Below, piece after piece: positions 57,401 through 64,000 of a stretch of 64,000 bases of DNA. Location: the NCBI GenBank assembly GCA_002118135.1, contig BDIU01000056.1:186001-250000 (forward strand), written 5' to 3'. Numbering within the stretch: position 1 is the stretch's first letter; every line of letters starts with the position of its first letter. The notes under the pieces were generated by a model that had not been told where the DNA came from, did no database searches, and saw only the letters and a program-made list of their open reading frames with translations. A program made the translations under genes and the position numbers. This stretch comes from Trebouxia sp. TZW2008. Its lineage: Eukaryota; Chlorophyta; Trebouxiophyceae; Trebouxiales; Trebouxiaceae.

Positions 57401-60400
57401 GCAGTCAATGATTGTACATAGGATGCACTGATGCAAAGATGAACATTGTCACGCTCATGAGCACTATGAGGTGATACGTGATACAGTGATGCATGCACGT
57501 TCTGCTGCGCATGTTTTTGGCATCTGATGATAATTGAGTGAGGCAAAAGTGTCCTTCACCTGTGAGCAATTATTGGTGTAGCAAGTTGCAGCAGCCAGAC
57601 CAATGCGCATAGTGGACACTCTTGCAAAGACTGGCGTTGTCATGTTTACCAGCAGACAGGTGACTTTACACTTACTTCCTGCTATGCATGCCTCTAGCTG
57701 TCTGAGCAAGACATGCAGGAACAGAGACAATCACCTGAGAGCGGTCATTGGTGTAATGTGTGGAAGCAGCCAGATCAAACTGCTGCTTGCTGAGCTCATT
57801 CAGATACTCCTTCTTGTCCTCACTCTCCAGCCTGCAAAAGCATTCAAGCCCGGCATTGGCAACAGGAGGACAGGACAGAGGAATAGACGGAGGAAAGGAT
57901 AAGACAGAGCAGGGCGCCATGTAGCATAACAGGACAGCACAGGACTGGCTGAAGAAGCAGCAAGCGAGCCCATGTCGCGTGTTAAGGGCCATGCGTGACG
58001 ACGCAACATCAGGCATGCCTACAGGCAAGGACAAACAGCATCCCAGAATGACTCATGATGCTGTTCAAAGCAACACCTGTGAGAACTCACAAGCCATATA
58101 GGCTTTTACAACCAAGCGTGTCATGCTCAATGTAGCAGGGAAGTTTGCCAAACTTGTGATGGCAACAGCTGACCCCAGCTTGAGCCATAAGAGCATCACC
58201 ATCAGGCAAGCTTGCAGTATGCTTGCTTTTGATGGCTCAAAGCTCATACCAACCATCACAACTGACTTGGCACACCACTGTAAGGGTCCTCCATCACGCA
58301 AGCTGACTGCAAAGGCGCTGCTTCTGTTTTCAAGCTCACCTCATGCCATACAGGTACTCGCCAACCGGCAAGCCATGCTGATTACGGCGGTGATGCGGCG
58401 GTCGCCCGATCGCCGGTTGAAACAAAGGCCGTCCTGTGGCGGGGTCAACAGGATTCTCCGCCGCAGCCCTGACTGCCGACAGCTTAGCTTCGAGCTTCTT
58501 CCTTCTCTCATACAGCCTGCGGAATTGCGTCAAACAAGGTCGGCTGTTGCTGTAAACGCTGCAGCTGCACAGATATCAAAATGACTTTAGCTGTTGTTCA
58601 GCCCTAGAAAATGCTGCAAGCTAGTTGCCCCGAAATCTACAGCCTGTCCTGCTGTCAAAGTCCACACGCAGTTACCCTGCAAGTACAGAAGGCTCATTGG
58701 GCAAATGGCATGCGCATGCCAGCTAGACAGGAAGATCCTGATTCTCACATTTCCTTGCTGCACAATGCCTATCAATTTTGACCTGCTGCAGTACTGAAGG
58801 GGAGGCGCTACTGACCTGTCTGAGACACTGACATTGGGGTCCGCCATGACCTTGGCGGTGTCAGGGTGGTGGCCACCAGTTTCCAGGGTGGGTTGGAAGG
58901 TGACATCCTCTGGGAACCAGTGAGCCATCTCCTCTTGGCGTAGGCGCCGCCTAATGGCATCCTGATACAGCTGCTCATGAGCTGCAATCTGATGCTCCTG
59001 CAGAGCAATCCTTTACGTGCTCACCACGGTTGCAACTGTCAAAGGCTGTGCTCTCAGAAAGATGTGGGATTTTCCTGCCTGGCTGGCTGGCTGCATGGAT
59101 GAAAGCTTGCAAGAATTGATGCACAATGGAGAAGGGCAGGTATGAACATGCAGGTGGCAGCGTGAAAGGAGACGCGGTTGGATGCTTGCGTCAAGGCATG
59201 GCTCAATGGAGGGCATCCCCACTCTGAGAATCATGCTGGGCTGGGCGTGAAGTGGAGGTGTTGCATCGGTGCATTACTGCATACATGCATTGTTGTATGC
59301 ATGCACAAATGGAAAGCATGCTGACCCTGATCACCTCACTGCGCTCTGTTGTGCAAAAGTTAGGAAATGGATAGGTGCAGCAATGCATGAATGCGTGAAT
59401 GATGCATAGATGGATAGGGTACTGACCCTGAGGACCTCGCTACGCTCAGCCATGAGGCGGTCGCTACGGTGGTTGATGACGGGCTGGAAGGTGCATTCCC
59501 GCCCCGCCGCCTCCTCCTGCTGCTGCTTCAGCAACGCCAGCCGCTCCTGTTGCAGCATCATCATGTCACAGAAGCAGCCAGAGCTGCAGTCTAGAAGAGC
59601 ATGGCCTGAAGCCAGCAGATCAAGTACAGTCCCTTCCAGCCTTTCTTACTGCTGTGTCAGCAACACCAGCCGCTCTCCAGTGACAGCAATTACATGACCA
59701 GTCTTACATCAAGGTACACGTCACTTGATGACTTTAGCACCACAGCAGATCACGTGCGACGCCCGCGATCTGCCTTCTCCTGCATCAGCAGCGCCAACTG
59801 CTCTTGCTGAAGCAGCCAGTGCTTGTGACATAAGGCTGGGTTGGGGAAATACAAAAGGGAGAATAGCACATGTTGCTGACACTCGTTTGGCTGCACATCA
59901 AATGTGCCCTCCCACAATAGGGGCACGTTCAGCAGACTGTCTGGCTTTGCTGTTACTTCAGCGGCGCCTATGGCTGCTGTTGCAGCAGCATGCGTCACAT
60001 AAGCTCTCAGCTGCAGCTTGTTGCTGCCCCAATATCATCATTGCTGCCTGTCTTGTAGATGATCCATCAAGTCACATATTTATGCCTTCTTCCCATTGCA
60101 AGACCAACTGCTGACAGCTGGTTCTGCTTTTCATCTGAAACAATTTGCCTTTGCATGCAGCGATTGAGTTCTGCCCTCGGATAGCAGGTCTGACACTGAC
60201 TGAAAGCCTGCTCAGTTCTCTGGGTAAATTTTACCCAAATGCTGTTTACCTGTGTTTTGTTGGTGCGGGAGCGCGTGAGCCGTATAAAGGAATCCTCATC
60301 AGCATCCCGCTGCTGCAGCGTCTGCGCCATCTTACTGATCTCTGGCTGCCATGTGACCCCTGCCAGCTCAGCAGCCTCCTTCTCATCCTGAGCCAATTCA

Positions 60401-63400
60401 GCCTGTACAAACATGCTACTCAGTCATGCAGATGAGTCATGAAGCTGAATCACGTAGATGAGTTTTGCAGATGACTTGTGCAGATGAGTCATGCAGATCC
60501 ATGCAGTGAGATCACAGGTACTGGAGTGAAGGCTTGTGATAATATGGTGACGATTGACTGTCTGCTGAGGATTTCCATCTGAACAGTAACAAGTTAGCTG
60601 TGGCTGATGCTGTACTGTAAAGATGTTGCTGCAAATCATGTTTGCCACATGCACCTGGCATTTGTGCCTAAGTGTGATACATTACTTTTTTGAAAGTTTG
60701 TATTGTCATGATCGTCGTATTGTTGAGCAGGCATAAGGGCTTACTGCAGCCCTCTTCTTCTCATACTCCAGCATCCCTTCAACATACAGCCGCTCTCCAT
60801 AGTTGCTGTACTCGCCATTGTTGCGGCCCTTGGTCAGCTGCTGACTAACCCAGGTCATGCTTTGCCTGCTGGACTGCCGCAACAAGTCTGACTCAGCATC
60901 TCGAGCCTTCCTGGCCTCTGCTAGCTTTGCCTGGTTCTCAGTTGCCTGACTGTACAGCCTGCAACCAATTTTGAGGCTCAGTACAGTACTTTCTCCTTGT
61001 AGGGACAACTCAATATAAGGAGAATGTTGGTCTTAGGACAATGCAATTGAGATTTGCTGACTACATGCAGTGACACCTCTAAGTATGGAGAACTCACTAC
61101 GATGCTTTTGGTAATGAGGCACTCGTCATACAAAGATTCTGTTGTATCCTGGTTGGTGAAATGATAGTGTCAGGGTCTATGTGATGAACGTCTCTGGGGT
61201 CCAGAATCAGCAAAGTGACAGTGGTAAGGCAAGGGACGGTGCTCGGCTAGGGCCAAGGGCAGGTGGAAGGGCTCCTTGAAGCAGCTCTGGCCAATGTCAC
61301 AGTCAAAGGAACAGCCCACTCCATGTGGGCATCTCTTCATGCATGCACAAATGCAGACTCATGCTAGAGCAAGTACACAACCCTGGTGAATCACAACCCA
61401 TACCTGTCATATACGCTCCTGCCCTTGGAGCCTGACTGTGAGGAGCTGGAGGGCTGTGCCTGGCTGCCCTTGTTAGGCTCATACAAGTAGGGCTGGCTCT
61501 GAGCAGCCGCTGCACATACAGACACACATTTCAATTTTGTCATCAGATCTACTGGACAATCAAACTTTCTGTGACTAGAGCTGCTGAATCAGACTTGCTG
61601 CACCATTGATGCATTTGCAGAATGCATGTGCAAAAGCAGAGGGTTGCCTTGTTGGGCTTGTACAAGTAGGGCTGACTCTGAGCAGCCGCTGCACATACAG
61701 ACCAACTGTGTTGCGAGGCTTGCTGTGTCATTGGGATTGGCAGAAGGGAGGAACCCAACTAATAAAAGCAACCTGTTGCCATCAAGCGCCATGATGTGAG
61801 CATTTATGGCACACAAGGCCATGGTGTGAAGTGGAATGCAGTCAAGGCACATACTTATGCTGATACTCATGCTGACGGTCAATGGTGGTCGTTGAGCTTT
61901 GAGCAAGGTGTGCAGCAACATGCTGCTTCCGGGTTACATAGTCATCAACTCTCGCTACTGATATAATAGGAGGAATGTGCAAGCAGACTGCATGCAACGC
62001 TGTTCTGACAGCCAACGCACTGCCGCAAGGATTCACAATCTGAACCATAGCACATATACAGCTGCACTGTGCAGCATCTGCGTCACTGGGTATTGGGCCA
62101 GCTTACCTGCTTTGCGGTACTCAGCTGAACTGAGGAACTCAGGAGAACCAGCTCGGAAGCTGGGCTTCTTAGAGGTCTGGCTGAGCTTCCTGTTGACCCC
62201 CTTAGGGCCTTGGCGGGCACCCCCACTGAGACCGCCCTTTCTTGGCCCAGACTGCTGCTGAGAAGCAGCAGATTGTGCCTGCAGCATCGCAACCCCATGA
62301 AACAGACAATAACAATAAACATCATCACCATCACACGTTCCAGCACATATGCTAGCTGTGTGTGGCCCAAGTCCTGTCTCGCCAGGCAAGATCTTCTGAG
62401 CGTCTCTGTGAAACAGATGAACAGGCCATGTGCTATGCTAAAGCACATGCTAAGCACAGCTTTGACATATCTTACGGCTGAGACCTAGTAGATGCAATCA
62501 AGTATGCAGACTGGGCCATGCAAAGCACAGCTTTGACATGTCTTGTGGCTGAGAGCTAGCAAATGCAATCAAGTATGCTGACTGAGCCATGCAAAGCACA
62601 GCTTTGACACGTCTTGTGGCTGAGAGCTAGTAGATGCAAACAACTGCAGACTGAGCCATGCAAACTGCCCTTCGCCTACAACATAGCATACGTGCCGCTG
62701 TGCAATACTTTGCCGATGCTGTCTTGGAACAGCTTGGCTGCTGAGCTGCAAGAGCTGCACTGGCCTTAGACACACGTATCGTATCGTATCATAGTATGGG
62801 ATGTGAAATTGCGCTTGGCATTCAGGTTTGGAATTTCGGGCTGGCATTTGTCCAGCTAGCCACATCCCTCAAACCCTAACCCACCTCCATCAGTAAGCCC
62901 TAAAACCTTGAATTAGACTCCGATGCAGTACGTGTGTCTGAGGCTGCACTGGTCTGACAGCACTGCTCTCAAACATGCGTGAGTGCTTCAAACAGACATG
63001 CCGCAATTGCGCACAATCACGGGCATGCTGTCACATGGCCGCTGCCTGCACTGTGCTGCTCCTCTATTGGACTGCAAGCGGCTGCTTTGTACTTTTTTGC
63101 CTCAAAGATGACATCAGCGCCACATGCTGGCAGCATCTTGGCTGTTCAGCTCAAAGCAAGTGCTTTGCAAGAGCTGGCATCAGCTTGCTGCATGAATCTG
63201 TGACTCTGCTGTGCTGGCTGTTTGGAGACTGAAATCAGAGAGGGATTAACAACGCTCGAGTGTTGGTGACAATATTGCGTGCATGACTCTGAGCTGCTGT
63301 GCTTCTCACAGAACAGGACAAGCAGCTACGCCTCTCTGGCAGCAGGAGTGTGCCAAAGATCGCTCAAGACACTTTGCATTTGAGTGCTTGATTGCACCCT

Positions 63401-64000
63401 CAAAGCAGTCAATGTGCAACACATTCTGTACTTAGCTGTATGTGCAGTGCAGTTTGTGCAGTACTCTGCCTTTTTCTGGCGACGCGTTTCTCACCTGTGC
63501 AAGGGCATCTTGCATCGCCCTGTCCAGATTGCCCTGAATGTGGCCAGCCAGAGGGCCAGCAATACTTTTGTCCAAAGCATGCTCCTGACAAAAGCTTGCT
63601 GCTGCCGCCTGCATGACAACATGCCTCATATGATGCGAATAGCAGAAGTAACCATTAGGCCCTGATGCACTGATCTGAGGACAAGACATTGCTTGATGAT
63701 CAAAAGTCAAGATTGCACTCGCTAGTTCAACAAAAGAAAGAAAAGATTGTAAGATAAATCGCTCAAGGCAAACCATATCTCAACTCGGGCAGGCAATTAC
63801 AGGCATTCATGTCTGTGTATCATGGGATAATCTTGTGTGTTCAACTAACTTGAGGGTTGTCTCCCTCCCTGAGAACAATCTGATCAGTGTGGCCATCCCC
63901 TATGTCCACTGTTGTGATGAGAATGATTGGTCTATTGCCATCATACTGAGAGGGGTTGAAAGCCTTTGCCCCTGAACCCCAACGCAAGCGTGTCGTGCAG
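51489..64000 (-). CDS. EF-hand protein with CTFxP repeats, 5' end outside window
   Basis: Eighteen exons in transcript order: 64000-63850 (partial), 63608-63495, 62278-62107, 61509-61404, 60958-60745, 60402-60250, 59546-59427, 58997-58816, 58516-58340, 57831-57735, 56776-56577, 55894-55762, 55592-55467, 54464-54342, 53725-53588, 52712-52539, 52065-51925, 51578-51489. About 869 residues are visible, all in phase. The visible N-terminal part reads IILITTVDIGDGHTDQIVLR followed by SFCQEHALDKSIAGPLAGHI, a module seen in many protist proteins. Then come charged helical regions and repeats of the type (C/V/L)TFxP: VTWQPEI, ECTFQPVI, VTFQPTL, PLFQPAI, LTFRPQI and ECTFHPAF, mostly followed by basic or acidic helices. 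One EF-hand loop, DQDQDGVIDLLD, lies in exon 11. Proteins of this layout occur in flagellate protists and algae, so a ciliary or cytoskeletal role is possible but unproven. Intron 13 has a GC donor. Confidence 0.85.
53745..53850 (-). repeat. Echo of CTFxP gene exon 15 (start and end fused)
   Basis: It carries both a CTFYSAFAHRN segment (from ECTFHPAFVSER) and a PEGPDSPD segment copied from the exon end. Two parts of exon 15 are thus joined in a short upstream copy. Confidence 0.75.
54580..55020 (-). repeat. Three echoes of CTFxP gene exon 14 (5' part)
   Basis: Copies of the acceptor plus LLAQRRRPRKANVYEQLHKD lie at about 54590-54665, 54735-54815 and 54955-55015. Each keeps GCCAGCAACTG- or GCCAGCGACTG-like acceptor sequence. 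CAG-rich intron sequence is copied with them. Confidence 0.88.
55465..55466 (-). other. GC splice donor of CTFxP gene intron 13
   Basis: Exon 13 ends CCAAG and the intron begins GCAAGT, the ideal GC-donor sequence. It joins in phase 0 to exon 14 (IAQKSK then LLAQRRRPRK). Confidence 0.7.
55921..55995 (+). repeat. 90-bp interspersed repeat, copy D
   Basis: ACCAGCCGGCCTGGCAAGGC, AAGACTTGGGCCACACACCT, TGTGTGACATGCTACTACCA and an ATCATTGG tail. It lies in CTFxP gene intron 11, antisense. Confidence 0.6.
56230..56520 (-). repeat. Two echoes of the EF-hand exon (3' part)
   Basis: The exon 11 end and donor (on the plus strand TCACCTTTCACGAGGGGTGG, GCACATGAGCAGCTGCCTCT, CACTTCAGGGTCTAGAGTCT) recur at about 56408-56510 and 56240-56345, spaced about 170 bp. 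The EF-hand loop itself is not copied; only the helix after it is. Confidence 0.9.
56805..56982 (+). mobile_element. MITE-like repeat, copy 7
   Basis: The most complete copy: TACAGTGATTTCTC at the left, AAGTACTGTA at the right, and inside it AACGACTGCATTGGTCACCA, GTCCTTACATTGAG and CACTGCAGTCAGAACGCAGT. It lies in CTFxP gene intron 10. Confidence 0.85.
57362..57610 (-). repeat. Two echoes of CTFxP gene exon 10 (3' part)
   Basis: The segment for ASTHYTNDRSQ plus its donor recurs at about 57550-57605 (reading ATCYTNNCSQ) and about 57365-57410 (reading SAYYTNDQSQ), spaced about 180 bp. Confidence 0.88.
59215..59360 (-). repeat. Two echoes of CTFxP gene exon 7 (3' end)
   Basis: The segment for AERSEVLRV plus its donor recurs at about 59325-59360 (TERSEVIRV) and about 59215-59240, downstream in the transcript. 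Confidence 0.8.
59640..59990 (-). repeat. Echoes of CTFxP gene exon 7 (5' part)
   Basis: Acceptor plus ERLALLKQQQ copies lie at about 59645-59680 (GERLVLLTQQ) and about 59770-59815 (EQLALLMQEK), and weakly near 59960-59990, upstream in the transcript. Confidence 0.8.
60982..61146 (-). mobile_element. MITE-like repeat, copy 8
   Basis: Minus orientation: TACAGTACTTTCTCCTTGTA at its plus-strand left end, then GGACAACTC, a GACTACATGCAGTGACACCT block and TTTTGGTAATGAGGC. It lies in CTFxP gene intron 4. Confidence 0.7.
61640..61700 (-). repeat. Echo of CTFxP gene exon 4 (5' part)
   Basis: The acceptor and segment for AAQSQPYLYEPNK recur about 180 bp upstream in the transcript, reading AAQSQPYLYKPNKA. 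Confidence 0.88.
62297..62402 (-). repeat. 90-bp interspersed repeat, copy E
   Basis: Minus strand: AAGATCTTGCCTGGCGAGAC, AGGACTTGGGCCACACACAG, TATGTGCTGGAACGTGTGAT and a GGTGATGATG tail. It lies in CTFxP gene intron 2. Confidence 0.65.
62440..62665 (+). repeat. Tandem repeat, about 75 bp x 3
   Basis: Units of ATGCAATCAAGTATGCAGAC, TGGGCCATGCAAAGCACAGC, TTTGACATGTCTTGTGGCTG and AGAGCTAGCA. It is purely intronic (intron 2 of the CTFxP gene), with no exon homology. Confidence 0.85.

Noticed and set aside
60090..60180. Coding potential over 60067-60250 continuing CTFxP exon 6
   Set aside because: A good GTAAAC donor ends the exon at 60250 in phase with the next exon; the extension has no family motif.
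1..64000. Reassignment of TAG to glutamine, as in some green algae, suggested by the TAG in SMP-B
   Set aside because: SMP-B itself ends in TAG exactly where SMP-A ends in TAA, and the IGPS, BAG6-like, F-box and plastid protein genes all stop at TAG at sensible C-termini.

Overview
The window is nuclear DNA from a photosynthetic eukaryote, most likely a chlorophyte green alga and perhaps a trebouxiophyte. The genes are plant-like and split by many GT-AG introns. They include a plastid-type indole-3-glycerol-phosphate synthase with a transit peptide, a sucrose-phosphate phosphatase, seed-maturation (LEA) proteins and a plant-type purple acid phosphatase. No bacterial operon, CRISPR array, rRNA or convincing tRNA gene was seen. 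The species call is inference.

Ten genes were rebuilt exon by exon, with reading phase checked across nearly every junction. From left to right they are: two tandem SMP-domain LEA genes on the minus strand (505-2262 and 3091-4646); IGPS, minus, 8 exons (5327-10490), with a dead intronless coding copy in its sixth intron on the opposite strand; a ubiquitin-like BAG6/Scythe-type gene, plus, 16 exons (10937-22849), divergent from IGPS; a HAD-only sucrose-phosphatase, plus, 7 exons (23515-27854); a single-exon F-box protein, plus (28737-29555); a purple acid phosphatase, minus, 6 exons (30922-34918); a GH20 beta-N-acetylhexosaminidase, minus, 11 exons (36007-44038), with two large His-rich insertions; a plastid-targeted Lys/Pro/Ala-rich protein of unknown role, plus, 9 exons (44495-50820); and a long EF-hand protein with CTFxP repeats, minus, 18 exons, running off the right edge (51489 to beyond 64000).

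The most striking feature is not a gene. In at least six genes the introns are filled with decayed tandem copies of the neighbouring exon-intron junctions, called exon echoes here. Copies of an exon's 5' part, with its acceptor, lie upstream of that exon. Copies of its 3' part, with its donor, lie downstream. Copy number is 1 to 5 and spacing is about 60 to 275 bases. Most copies carry stops or frameshifts, but a few stay open or keep working-looking splice sites. IGPS and the SMP genes show few or none, so the process is uneven.

Other repeats are an approximately 170-bp MITE-like family with TA-flanked pogo/mariner-like ends (eight copies, all in introns), an approximately 90-bp interspersed family (five copies), three short two-copy families, two minisatellites, and GC-AG introns in three genes. 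The genes share no pathway. They cover desiccation protection, tryptophan and sucrose synthesis, phosphate and chitin/glycan hydrolysis, protein quality control, and possibly cilium or cytoskeleton.
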